Of a DNA stretch of 18,404 bases, positions 5,665 to 13,834 are shown one piece after another (position 1 is the first letter of the stretch; every line of letters starts with the position of its first letter). The stretch is from Candidatus Woesearchaeota archaeon (GTDB lineage Archaea > Nanobdellota > Nanobdellia > SCGC-AAA011-G17 > GW2011-AR20), in contig JAGVZJ010000026.1 of assembly GCA_018302725.1 (NCBI GenBank), positions 2,505 to 20,908 on the forward strand, given 5' to 3'. Under the pieces are notes generated by a model. It searched no databases. It saw nothing but the letters and a program-made list of their open reading frames with translations, and was not told the DNA's origin. The translations under genes and the position numbers were made by a program.

Positions 5665-8158
5665 AAGTTTTAACCTCTTTCACAATCTTCAAAACATTAA
5701 TCTTGCCACCCTCGCTCTTGTGAACATCTATTCCATCATCTCCATATTTAAACTGAATAACATTTCCATTAGCATCTCTTACTGTATGATCATACTCTAT
5801 TTTTAAATCCTGCAATGCATTAGACAGCCTTCTGTATAAATATCCTGATTTTGGTGTTCTCAGAGCAGTATCCATCAGAGAGTCCCTTCCTGTCATTGCA
5901 TGGAAGAAATATTCAGTAGGGCTCAGTCCTTTTCTGTATCCTCCATAAACAAAGCCTTTAGCGCTGGGGCTTAAACTTCCTTTTTCAAAAACAGATAATG
6001 TCCTTCCGATATATCCATTTCTGATTCTGCCCCCCCTCAAAGCCTGCTGACCTACAGAAGCTGCCATTTGTGCAACATTTAAGATATTTCCAGTAGCACC
6101 AGACTTAGCCATTAGGATAGTTGAATTCTGTTCAGGGATTATTTCAAAAACAGTTTGTCCTATCTTGTTTCTTAAGCTGTTAAGATTCTGAAGTATCATC
6201 TTCTCAAGTGTTTCTTCAACAGTCAGTCCGGGCATTGAATCCAATTTCCCGTCTCTATACTGCTGGATTAATTCATCTACTTTCTTTTCAACCTGCACAG
6301 TCAAGTTGTTGTTCTTCTGCACAACATCTTCAGGCAAGTCAGTATCTGAAATAGAAGTTGTAAACCCTGTCTTTAATAAAACAGCAATTCCAAGCCTGAA
6401 TAGCTTTCCAAGCAGGTCAATCCCAATATCTTCTCCATATTTTGCATAAAGAGCTCTTATCAATGTTCCATTATCCTCTCCAATAGTTGCCTTGTCAATT
6501 ATACCTTCAACTAATTTTCCTCTTTCTATCTTGACAATTCTTCCATCTCTTGAGTTTCCTATGAAATCAAAATCCCTCGGTAATAAAGCACTAAACACAT
6601 CTTTTCCATCAACTTCTTTTGTCTTGTTTAAGAAAAACTCCTTGATGCCAATAGAATACAGCATCTGTACTGCTTCTTCTCTCGACAGGGAAAGATCTCT
6701 TGTTAATAAGTAGTTTCCAGTAATCGCATCATTTGTACATCCTATAACATTAAATCCATTTTTTGGAGTGATGATATGGCTTTGAACCTGCATTAATATT
6801 TCTGCTTCTGCTCTTGCTTCTTCTGTTTGAGGGATGTGAAGGTTCATCTCATCTCCATCAAAGTCAGCATTATAAGGAGTGCATACCCCAGGATTCAGTC
6901 TAAATGATCTCCCTGGTAAAACTCTGATCTTGTGGCACATTATGCTCATTCTGTGCAGGCTAGGTTGTCTGTTGAATACACAAACATCACCATCAATTAA
7001 ATGTCTCTCTACAATACATCCTGGAACTAAATCAGTTAGTATCTGCTCTCTTGTATCATCAGTGATCTTTTTCTTCTTTCCATCTCCAGTAATTACATAG
7101 TTGGCCCCTACATACTTCTCAGGACCATTAGAGATAAGTTTCTTTAGCCATTCTGTGTTCCAGGAAGTTACTTTTTCAGGAACTGTTAGTTCCATGGCAA
7201 TTATTAAAGGAATGCCGACTTCATTAAATTTAATTTTTGGATCTGGGCTGATAACTGTCCTTGCAGCATAGTTCACTCTCTTCCCTGCCAGGTTATATCT
7301 AAATCTCCCTTCTTTGCTTTTAATCCTCTCAGATAAAGTTTTCAATGGCTGTCCTGATCTATGCCTTGCAGGAGGAACTTGAGAAATTGCATTATCAAAA
7401 TAAGTAGTCACATGATATTGCAATAAGTCCCACAGATCCTCAATTATTATTTCAGGAGCACCTGCATTAATGTTTTCAAATAACCTTTGATTTATCCTGA
7501 CAATATCTCCCAGTTTATGTGTTAAATCATCCTCTGATCTCTCTCCTGATTCAAGAGTAATGCTTGGTCTTACAGTAACTGGAGGGATAGGTAGTAATGT
7601 TAAAACCATGTGCTCTGGCCTTGCATACTTAGGATCAACCCCTAACAATTCAACATCCTCATCAGAAATTTTTTCAAGTCTTGCCCTGACTTCAATAGGA
7701 CTTAACCTCACATCATTTTCAACATAAGTATTTGGTTTCTCAAGTTTAACTTTGTATTGCTTTGCTTCACAATGAGGGCATTTCCCTCCTTCTTTGAAAG
7801 TTTTTTTCTTCTTTAGGTCTTCATGGCTAATCAGTACATGACTGCATTCCCTGCATGTATACTTCAAAAAAGTAAGAATAGATCTTGCATATTTTATATG
7901 TATGACCGGTCTTGCAAGATCCATGTATCCAAAATGCCCAGGACATTCTTTCAGCTTTCCATTGCATGTTTTGCATCTCAACCCTGGATCAATCACTCCA
8001 AGCTTTACATCCATCAATCCCCCATCAACAGGATAACCCTCCTTGTCATAAAGCTCAGGAGTTACTATCTTAACACATGCCATCTTTTTAATCAAGGTTG
8101 GCCCCAATAGACCAAAAAAGATGCTTCCTATCTTTTTGTAAATGTATTCTTCTGTCAT
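5657..8158 (-). CDS. rpoA1: DNA-directed RNA polymerase subunit A' (Rpo1N)
   Basis: This is the N-terminal part of the largest subunit and holds the catalytic magnesium site. Numbered from the ATG at 8158 it is 833 aa; a TTG two codons earlier is less likely. The zinc site near the clamp uses C62, C65, C72 and H75 (CKTCNG to CPGHFG), and a second set is C102, C105, C127 and C130. RRYNLAGKR-type sequence appears near residue 285 as FRYNLAGKRVNYAARTVISPDP. The catalytic NADFDGDE is at 430-437. GATGNILNVAQM and the bridge-helix-proximal FVYGGYRKGLSPTEYFFHA lie near the end. It is 2 nt from the rpoB' stop and overlaps rpoA'' by 8 nt. Confidence 0.98.
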   Translation of the reverse strand: MTEEYIYKKIGSIFFGLLGPTLIKKMACVKIVTPELYDKEGYPVDGGLMDVKLGVIDPGLRCKTCNGKLKECPGHFGYMDLARPVIHIKYARSILTFLKYTCRECSHVLISHEDLKKKKTFKEGGKCPHCEAKQYKVKLEKPNTYVENDVRLSPIEVRARLEKISDEDVELLGVDPKYARPEHMVLTLLPIPPVTVRPSITLESGERSEDDLTHKLGDIVRINQRLFENINAGAPEIIIEDLWDLLQYHVTTYFDNAISQVPPARHRSGQPLKTLSERIKSKEGRFRYNLAGKRVNYAARTVISPDPKIKFNEVGIPLIIAMELTVPEKVTSWNTEWLKKLISNGPEKYVGANYVITGDGKKKKITDDTREQILTDLVPGCIVERHLIDGDVCVFNRQPSLHRMSIMCHKIRVLPGRSFRLNPGVCTPYNADFDGDEMNLHIPQTEEARAEAEILMQVQSHIITPKNGFNVIGCTNDAITGNYLLTRDLSLSREEAVQMLYSIGIKEFFLNKTKEVDGKDVFSALLPRDFDFIGNSRDGRIVKIERGKLVEGIIDKATIGEDNGTLIRALYAKYGEDIGIDLLGKLFRLGIAVLLKTGFTTSISDTDLPEDVVQKNNNLTVQVEKKVDELIQQYRDGKLDSMPGLTVEETLEKMILQNLNSLRNKIGQTVFEIIPEQNSTILMAKSGATGNILNVAQMAASVGQQALRGGRIRNGYIGRTLSVFEKGSLSPSAKGFVYGGYRKGLSPTEYFFHAMTGRDSLMDTALRTPKSGYLYRRLSNALQDLKIEYDHTVRDANGNVIQFKYGDDGIDVHKSEGGKINVLKIVKEVKTYG

Positions 8159-8160
8159 AT

Positions 8161-9963
8161 TCAATACTTGCTCTTTAATACTAATTTAGGATATACGCAT
8201 AATGATTTTAGTTCATCCATCAGCAATTTGAAAGCATAGCTTAATTCAACAGCTGTTATCTCTACATTGCTTCCGCACTTCAGGCAATGCCTTAGATTCC
8301 TGAACGTATCATTAATTGCCAGCATTCCGCATTTCTCGCAAACATGCACAATCGTTTTATCTGAATCAAATCTTTCTTTTAACAACAAACTAGCTCCATG
8401 TGCTACAAAGCAGTCCTTCTCCATTTCTCCGACTCTTAATCCCCCGCCTCTTGCTCTCCCTTCAATAGGCTGCCTTGTCAGCAGTTGTATCCTTCCTGAT
8501 GCTCTTGCATGCAGTTTATTAGCAACCATATGTTTTAATCTTAAATAATACATATCTCCCACAAAGATTCTCGCTTTGAATCTCTCACCAGTCATTCCGT
8601 TGTAGAACACTTCAGTTCCATTCTCTCTAAATCCTAGGTTAGTTAGTTCTTTTCTTAAATCACTTTCATTTTCAACATCAAATGTTGTTCCGTCAACATA
8701 TCTTCCTGCTAAACTTCCTACTTTTCCGGCAACTACTTCTATAAGATGGCTTATTGTCATTCTTCCTGGAATACTGTGTGGTGAGAAAATAATATCAGGT
8801 CTTACTCCAGAAGCTGAAAAAGGCATATTTTCTTCATCTACAATCATCCCCACAACACCTTTCTGTCCGTGTCTTGATGCAAATTTATCACCCAGTTCAG
8901 GTATCCTCTGCTCCCTTAATCTGACTTTTACAATTTTATTTCCTTCTTCATTCTCTGTAATCACGACCATATCAACAACTCCGCCTTCTCCATGCCTTAT
9001 TGTTGTTGAACTTTCTCTTCTTGTGCTTGCAGCAATACTAAACTCTTCCAGCTCTCCCAAAAATCTAGGGGGGCTTGTCTTGCCTATAATAACATCATCC
9101 TCCTGCATCTCCGCCCCGTTATAAACAACACCGTCTTTCTCTAAATATCTATAATCTTTTTCAGCCCTGTACCCCTTAACCTCCTTGTCAGGAATATGTA
9201 TCTCGTCAGTCAGTCCGCCACTATACCTTAGCTCTTCTGATTCATAAGGCCTGAAGTAGGTGCTTCTTGCAAATCCCCTCTGAACAGACCCTTTGTTCAG
9301 AATTATTGCATCTTCCATGTTGTATCCTTCAAAGCTCATCAGCGCAATAACGACATTCTGTCCTGCTGGATGCTTGTCATATTTCATAACCCCATGCATA
9401 AATGTCTTAACAATAGGTGTTTCAGGACAATGCAAAACACTGACATCTGTATCCATTCTCATCAAGAAATTTGTAACATACAATCCTACACTTTGCTTCT
9501 GAATCTTACTTCCCCTTATCAGCCTCGAGGAACCTCCAAAATTAGAATAAGGAATTAAACTTGTTGTTAAGCCTAAAATAACAACTGGGCTTATCTCAAG
9601 ATGAGTATGTTTATTAGTCAAGTCTCCTTCTTTAAGTGCAATTAAAGTATCTTCCTCCTCTAAAGCATCAATATACTCAATAACTCCTTCATTAACCAAG
9701 TCATCCCATGATATCTCTTTCTTTATCAGTTTATTCAGATGCTCATCCGTAAACAATGACTTTCCATGTTCTACCCTTATTACAGGTCTTCTTAATCTTC
9801 CCTTAGAGCTCTCAATATAAATTTCATCTAATCTCTCCTGGTAGACTAGGTTAATATTTCCAAGTAATTTATCTCCAACTCTTTTAGCTCTGACATTTTT
9901 AAGAAACTCTCTTGGATTATCCACATGCCCTATATATTTGTTATCTAAAAACACATCAGCCAT
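8161..9963 (-). CDS. rpoB1: DNA-directed RNA polymerase subunit B' (Rpo2C)
   Basis: This is the C-terminal half of the second-largest RNA polymerase subunit, which shares the active centre with A'. The 600-aa product has HCPETPIVKTFM, the EGYNMEDAIILNKGS segment near residue 215, and the active-site-proximal GDKFASRHGQKGVVG near residue 370. RQPIEGRARGGGLRVGEMEKD follows near residue 500. A C-terminal zinc ribbon uses C542, C545, C560 and C563. The gene is split from B'', a division known in several archaeal groups including methanogens and halophiles. The ATG overlaps the end of rpoB'' by 8 nt. Confidence 0.98.
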   Translation of the reverse strand: MADVFLDNKYIGHVDNPREFLKNVRAKRVGDKLLGNINLVYQERLDEIYIESSKGRLRRPVIRVEHGKSLFTDEHLNKLIKKEISWDDLVNEGVIEYIDALEEEDTLIALKEGDLTNKHTHLEISPVVILGLTTSLIPYSNFGGSSRLIRGSKIQKQSVGLYVTNFLMRMDTDVSVLHCPETPIVKTFMHGVMKYDKHPAGQNVVIALMSFEGYNMEDAIILNKGSVQRGFARSTYFRPYESEELRYSGGLTDEIHIPDKEVKGYRAEKDYRYLEKDGVVYNGAEMQEDDVIIGKTSPPRFLGELEEFSIAASTRRESSTTIRHGEGGVVDMVVITENEEGNKIVKVRLREQRIPELGDKFASRHGQKGVVGMIVDEENMPFSASGVRPDIIFSPHSIPGRMTISHLIEVVAGKVGSLAGRYVDGTTFDVENESDLRKELTNLGFRENGTEVFYNGMTGERFKARIFVGDMYYLRLKHMVANKLHARASGRIQLLTRQPIEGRARGGGLRVGEMEKDCFVAHGASLLLKERFDSDKTIVHVCEKCGMLAINDTFRNLRHCLKCGSNVEITAVELSYAFKLLMDELKSLCVYPKLVLKSKY

Positions 9964-11446
9964 CTTGATTTAATCCCAATCCTTCTAAAATTTTTTTCAA
10001 TTTTTCCTCAGGAACATCCTCTTGTGAGATGCTTCCCAGCATTGCAAGATTCTTTCTCAGACCAATGGGAGTTCCCTCAGGAGTCTCAATTGGCCCCAGT
10101 CTGCCCCAATGGGTACTATGTAATGCCCTTGCATCAAAGTTTTCTTGAGTAGTTGAAAGCAAACTCACCACTCTCTGTAAATGAGAAGTAGTTGCATTAA
10201 AATTAGTTCTGTCTATATTCTGGCTGATGCCCTTTCTTCCTCCAACCCAAACACCGGTAGCCATAGCACTCTTTATTCTTGAAGTAAGTAGCTGGTCTCT
10301 GATAATAATTCTAACTGATTGGAACTTTCCTCTTTTAACGAGTCTTTGAAAATTGTATAGCATATCCTGAATCAATGTCCTCATGTTAACTCTAAACAAG
10401 TCAGCCAATAAATCTCCGCTTAGCTTCAGCCTCTTGTCCATATAATGATCTTTGTCGCTTAATTTTAACCCCTCTTTGCTTACTATCAAAAATCTCTTTA
10501 TATATTTGCAGAGGGAATATGCCTTCTTAATCCTGTCCTCAGAGTTGACACCAAGATGAGGGAACAAGTATTTATCAACCATCTCCAATGCTCTTTCAAT
10601 CTTTTCTTCTCTGGATTGTGTAATCCCAATTCTCTTCGCAATAAATTCTAAGGCATCCTCCTGGTTCTTCAAATCAATGCACTCATAAAGGTTAATGAAG
10701 ATATCATCATAAGTTTTGTTTTTAGAAATAGCCTCGGATATGTCCTGGTCTTTAACAAGACCCAAAGCTTTAATCACTGCAGCAACAGGGAGTCTCTTAA
10801 ACCTTGTAAATGAAAAGTAAATAACCCCGTCTTTCATCTGTTCTATTAAGTGGGGTATTCTATAGCTCCCCCTCTCCGAATAAAGCCTTGCGGTATACTT
10901 GCTGGGACCAGTCTTGGCTTTATCAATAAATAACTTGTTTGAAGCTAAATCTTCAACAACAATCAAAACTCTTTCATTCCCGTTTAATATGAAATACCCC
11001 CCGGGATCATTAGGATCTTCATATGCTTCAATTAATTTGTCTTTGTCAAGACCATGCAAATGGCAGTATTTTGATTTCAGCATAACAGGAATTTTACCAA
11101 TTGTAACTGTAAATGTTTCCCTCTCAACCCCGTCTATATAAGTGCTTACAGATAAATTGACTGGAGCAGAATAAGTTAATTTTCTTAATCTTGCTTCCAT
11201 CGGATAAACATCTCTCTTGCTACCGTCTGCTTCTACCAGTTGTGGTTTTTCAACCTTCACTTTCCCAAGCTTAATCTTGAAATCCTGCACCTCGCTCGGA
11301 ATGATTGTAGGGATAACCTCATTAGCCTCATCAACAATCTCCTGCATCCTCCTTTCCATAAAGTTATCAAATGACTTTATATTGGATTCAACAATAGAGT
11401 GCTTCGAAAAATAATTACCAATAATCTCCTTGTATCCTTTGACCAT
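9956..11446 (-). CDS. rpoB2: DNA-directed RNA polymerase subunit B'' (Rpo2N)
   Basis: This is the N-terminal half of the second-largest RNA polymerase subunit (protrusion, lobe and fork parts). From the ATG at 11446 the product is 496 aa; a TTG four codons upstream would overlap rpoH and is less likely. Recognisable segments are the N-terminal KHSIVESNIKSFDNFM, ARLRKLTYSAPV, GYFILNGNERVLIV near residue 150, and the fork region. The fork has RTNFNATTSHLQRVVSLLS and then ARALHSTHWGRLGPIETPEG, close to the C-terminus. The break point between B'' and B' falls soon after GLRKNLA, as in other split archaeal enzymes. The start is one base after the rpoH stop. Confidence 0.98.
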   Translation of the reverse strand: MVKGYKEIIGNYFSKHSIVESNIKSFDNFMERRMQEIVDEANEVIPTIIPSEVQDFKIKLGKVKVEKPQLVEADGSKRDVYPMEARLRKLTYSAPVNLSVSTYIDGVERETFTVTIGKIPVMLKSKYCHLHGLDKDKLIEAYEDPNDPGGYFILNGNERVLIVVEDLASNKLFIDKAKTGPSKYTARLYSERGSYRIPHLIEQMKDGVIYFSFTRFKRLPVAAVIKALGLVKDQDISEAISKNKTYDDIFINLYECIDLKNQEDALEFIAKRIGITQSREEKIERALEMVDKYLFPHLGVNSEDRIKKAYSLCKYIKRFLIVSKEGLKLSDKDHYMDKRLKLSGDLLADLFRVNMRTLIQDMLYNFQRLVKRGKFQSVRIIIRDQLLTSRIKSAMATGVWVGGRKGISQNIDRTNFNATTSHLQRVVSLLSTTQENFDARALHSTHWGRLGPIETPEGTPIGLRKNLAMLGSISQEDVPEEKLKKILEGLGLNQDG

Positions 11447-11447
11447 C

Positions 11448-11696
11448 TTAAACAACAACCCTATAAAAAAATGTTTCCCCCACAGTTGGACTTTTTCTTA
11501 TAATCTTGATTACATCTCCTTTTTCAACTTCCAGTTCCTCTATAGCAGGATCTGTTTTTTTAATCTTGGGAAGCTGGCTTTTTTTGATATTGTAATGCTG
11601 TAATATCTCGCTTATCTCTTCTTTTTTCAGCTTAATGTGCTTGGGTACTAGCACATGTGTTTTTACATCAAATTTGTATACTATTTTTTTTACCAT
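11448..11696 (-). CDS. rpoH: DNA-directed RNA polymerase subunit H (Rpo5)
   Basis: Subunit H is the archaeal counterpart of the C-terminal domain of eukaryotic Rpb5 and forms part of the jaw. From the ATG at 11696 it is 82 aa, the usual archaeal size. It shows VLVPKHIKLKKEEISEIL, then KSQLPKIKKTDPAIEEL and the closing EKGDVIKIIRKSPTVGETFFYRVVV. A longer reading would run into tRNA-Lys and is rejected. Only 9 nt separate the mature 3' end of tRNA-Lys from this ATG, and no Shine-Dalgarno sequence fits there. The mRNA of the whole polymerase array could therefore be released by tRNA 3' processing with a very short leader. Confidence 0.95.
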   Translation of the reverse strand: MVKKIVYKFDVKTHVLVPKHIKLKKEEISEILQHYNIKKSQLPKIKKTDPAIEELEVEKGDVIKIIRKSPTVGETFFYRVVV

Positions 11697-11705
11697 TTTA
11701 TAAGT

Positions 11706-11807
11706 TGGGCCGAGCAGGATTTTCTGTGATGTTATCCCTAACATCCCTTTGAACCCGCGACCCCTTGGTTAAAAGCCAAGTTCTCTACCAAGCTGAGCTA
11801 CCGGCCC
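11706..11807 (-). tRNA. tRNA-Lys (UUU) with intron in the T-loop
   Basis: The acceptor stem is GGGCCGG/TCGGCCC with discriminator A. The D-arm is GCTC with loop AGCTTGGTA and GAGA, a G10-A25 mismatch. The anticodon stem is CTTGG/CCAAG with loop CTTTTAA, anticodon TTT. The T-stem is GCGGG/CCTGC, but the T-loop starts TTCAAA and only resumes with T before CCTGC after 28 extra nt. Removing those restores TTCAAAT and a 74-nt mature tRNA. CCA is not encoded. It is 4 nt downstream of tRNA-Asp and 9 nt upstream of rpoH on the same strand, so it is very likely on the same transcript. Confidence 0.9.
11720..11747 (-). other. Non-canonical 28-nt tRNA intron, T-loop position 59/60
   Basis: The intron begins GGGATG and ends CAGAAAA. 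It folds into a hairpin with arms GATGTTA/TAACATC and loop GGGA. Below this, exon TTC can pair with intron GAA, followed by a 3-nt bulge AAT next to the T-stem. Cutting that bulge after its second base gives T60 as the first base of the 3' exon. The opposite internal loop is AAAGG/ACA, so this is a relaxed rather than a strict bulge-helix-bulge. The AAA repeat makes the exact 5' cut ambiguous by a few bases. Confidence 0.82.
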
Positions 11808-11811
11808 AATT

Positions 11812-11900
11812 CGCCCTGACCGGGAGTCGAACCCGGGTCCCGGCCTTTCTATGTATTAAACGCGACAGGGCCGGATGATAGGCCACTACACTATCAGGGC
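11812..11900 (-). tRNA. tRNA-Asp (GUC) with canonical intron
   Basis: The acceptor stem is GCCCTGA/TCAGGGC with discriminator G, as usual for aspartate. The D-arm region GTGTAGTGGCCTATCAT is typical of archaeal Asp/Glu tRNAs. The anticodon stem is CGGCC/GGCCG, and the T-arm is CCGGG/CCCGG with loop TTCGACT. After removal of 16 nt the anticodon loop is CTGTCGA, anticodon GTC, and the mature length is 73 nt. CCA is not encoded. It is the first recognisable gene of the tRNA-polymerase-ribosomal array. Confidence 0.94.
11847..11862 (-). other. Canonical 16-nt tRNA-Asp intron at 37/38
   Basis: The intron is CGTTTAATACATAGAA. A bulge-helix-bulge is visible: anticodon stem CGGCC/GGCCG, 3' bulge AAA, a 4-bp helix CTGT/ATAG (one G-U pair), 5' bulge CGC, then a tiny GT/AC hairpin. 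Cleavage after the second base of each bulge gives CTGTCG joined to A, a normal 7-nt anticodon loop. At 16 nt it is close to the smallest archaeal tRNA introns. Confidence 0.88.
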
Positions 11901-12020
11901 ATTTTTTTATTAATTTAACAGCATTATCACAAGCCAAAGCTAAACTTCTGAATGATTTTGTTTGTTCTCCATACATTTTAAGAAAGACTAACATCCCAGT
12001 GCAAAACGGAAAATAGATAA

Positions 12021-12028
12021 ATATTTAA
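12021..12028 (-). promoter_or_regulatory. Putative TATA box ahead of tRNA-Asp and the polymerase array
   Basis: On the minus strand the element reads TTAAATAT, close to the archaeal TATA consensus, and overlaps the region just after the stop of the 601-aa gene. Start about 26 nt downstream would be near 11998, roughly 98 nt before tRNA-Asp. The stretch 11901-11998 holds no convincing gene. A T/A-rich run at 11901-11918 directly before the tRNA is too close to act as its TATA box. Confidence 0.45.
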
Positions 12029-13830
12029 GTATTTCTATTTAACTCTGCAACCCGAATACTAATCTTGCTCCCGAGTAGCTTTTCAAGCTCTTTTAGGTGT
12101 TTTTCAGTGATTTCCCCAATTTTAGGACTCTTAGCTTCTGAGAGATAATCATAAAACTCCTTTATATCTAGTTTCTTAGCATCTCCAAATTCTTTCTTTT
12201 TAATTTCTATCTTCTGGACTGTCTTATTCTCTTTGTCCTCTTCAACCACAAACATTGCATCCTCAAATAAGTACAGCCTGCTTGTTTTATTTCCATAATT
12301 AACAACAAAGCTTGAATTCTCTATCTGGTTTGATTTCCTCCTTTGGATGTTTTCTCCAACATTTTTAATGAATATTCTGGCAGTTCTTCTCACTTTTTGA
12401 GACTCTGCCTTATTCAGTTTCTTTTTAAGATTTTTTAGTTCATTAAATCTTTCTAGTTGTTTCTTTGAAATTTTCTTGTCTTTTGCTAATTGTTTTACCC
12501 CGGTTTCAATATTATTTGATTTAGTCTCATAAAACTCAAGTAATTCTTTTGCGCTTGATTCAACCTCCTCAGCAACATCTTTTAATTTCTTTGTATCAAA
12601 TCTGGTTTCAAGAACATTAAATAATTTCTTTACCCTCTGCAGGTATTCATTTGCTCCCTTCAGCAACCTATCAATTTCTGCTCCTTTGACGTCTTTTAAA
12701 GTTCCGTGCTCTATATCTTTGTAATATTTTCTTATCTCCTCTAAATTCTTAACATACTTGTCCTCTAATATCTTCTCTTTTTTCACAAAAACTTCTCTCA
12801 ATAAGCTGATGGTTTCAGCAGGGGTAGGTGGATTTAATCCATACAACATAAGTGCTGCCTGAGCAGGGTTAAGCATTGCATAATAAAGATCTTCTCCAAC
12901 AACACTAAGCAATTTCCCTCTTGTCCTCTCCAGTAATTTCTCTCCTAAATCCATCTGCATATCTATCGCTTCAGAACTTGGTTTTATTCTCCCCATCTTT
13001 AGCAATAGTTTCCATGGCATAAACACCCCTCTGTCATATAGAGGAACTCCATCTCTCAAGAATGTGAAGATTACAGGATTAGCATCTTTAACACTTTCCC
13101 AGAAGTCTGTCAAGATATAAGTCTGAACATGAAATTGTTTATTCACCCCAGTCATTCTTGATGCTTCAGATCCCTGTCCAATAATAATAGCTCTTAACTT
13201 ATCTTTCAACTCAAACCTTGACATCCTTTTAACGTCTGTATCATCAACAACAACATAAACATCTATGTCATTGCTCTTTTTGTCTCCTCTAAACAAACTG
13301 CCAGCAGCAACATAGCTTACTATATACTTGTCAAATTTCCTCAGCACCATTGATTTATGCACTTCAGAAATTCTTATCGCTGCTAAAAAGTCTTTAGGAT
13401 CATAAATTGTCACACCCACCGAGATTAGTCTTAACAACTCATATTTCCCATCAAAACAATTCTCCTTTAATTCATCTAGCAAAAGAACTTGCGGTTTGAT
13501 ATTGTCATTTATCCCCTTGACCATCTTCCCTGCTTCAATGCTCACTCTATCTGCAAAGTCATATTTGTTTACTTTCTTATCAGCAGGGTTGCTCAATAAA
13601 ACAAGAACATCTATAGCATTTTTATCTATTTCTGGAGGTTTTTCTCCAGGATAGAGAGGCTGAAAATTTTTGTCAGGCTGTTTTGGTGGCAGTAATACAA
13701 CTCCCACCAAATTTTTTTTATAGTCCTTCAATAGTAAATCTTTGAATTTTTCAAGATCCTTCTTAATTTGGTCAAACTTTTTCTTAATTTCTTCCTGCAC
13801 TTGAGAATCAAGAGGTTGTAGTGGATCCAT
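12025..13830 (-). CDS. Nucleotidyltransferase-fold protein, probable tandem domains with helical C-terminal half
   Basis: This 601-aa protein has a polymerase-beta/MNT-type nucleotidyltransferase motif: GS at 177-178 and DID at 188-190, then the strand VYVVVDD. HVQTYILTDFWE and LRDGVPLYDRG at 234-268 fit the end of such a fold. Residues 40-150 look like a diverged first copy (VGVVLLPP, then IDVLVLL, then LLRLISVGVTIYD) without the GS motif. Residues 290-380 are helical and resemble a HEPN-like domain, with R367 and H375 in RKYYKDIEH; the spacing is one longer than the usual Rx4-6H. Residues about 390-500 are Lys/Glu-rich coiled coil, and 505-600 form a separate small domain. The substrate is unknown. 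It is 4 nt downstream of a membrane-protein gene, so co-expression is likely. Confidence 0.85.
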   Translation of the reverse strand: MDPLQPLDSQVQEEIKKKFDQIKKDLEKFKDLLLKDYKKNLVGVVLLPPKQPDKNFQPLYPGEKPPEIDKNAIDVLVLLSNPADKKVNKYDFADRVSIEAGKMVKGINDNIKPQVLLLDELKENCFDGKYELLRLISVGVTIYDPKDFLAAIRISEVHKSMVLRKFDKYIVSYVAAGSLFRGDKKSNDIDVYVVVDDTDVKRMSRFELKDKLRAIIIGQGSEASRMTGVNKQFHVQTYILTDFWESVKDANPVIFTFLRDGVPLYDRGVFMPWKLLLKMGRIKPSSEAIDMQMDLGEKLLERTRGKLLSVVGEDLYYAMLNPAQAALMLYGLNPPTPAETISLLREVFVKKEKILEDKYVKNLEEIRKYYKDIEHGTLKDVKGAEIDRLLKGANEYLQRVKKLFNVLETRFDTKKLKDVAEEVESSAKELLEFYETKSNNIETGVKQLAKDKKISKKQLERFNELKNLKKKLNKAESQKVRRTARIFIKNVGENIQRRKSNQIENSSFVVNYGNKTSRLYLFEDAMFVVEEDKENKTVQKIEIKKKEFGDAKKLDIKEFYDYLSEAKSPKIGEITEKHLKELEKLLGSKISIRVAELNRNT

Positions 13831-13834
13831 TATA

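Noticed and set aside
5657..11446. Possible inteins or insertion elements in the polymerase genes
   Set aside because: Conserved motifs follow one another at normal spacing. I saw no intein motifs, transposase or terminal repeats, and no CRISPR-like repeats anywhere in the window.
11697..11744. Extended N-terminus for rpoH
   Set aside because: These codons lie within tRNA-Lys. The family's usual N-terminus fits the ATG at 11696.
11901..11918. AT-rich run directly before tRNA-Asp as its TATA box
   Set aside because: It ends at the tRNA 5' end. A start about 26 nt downstream would fall inside the tRNA.
11785..11994. A 69-codon minus-strand frame near the start of the putative tRNA-led transcript
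   Set aside because: More than half of it runs through tRNA-Asp and into tRNA-Lys. The part outside has no ribosome-binding site and no family resemblance.
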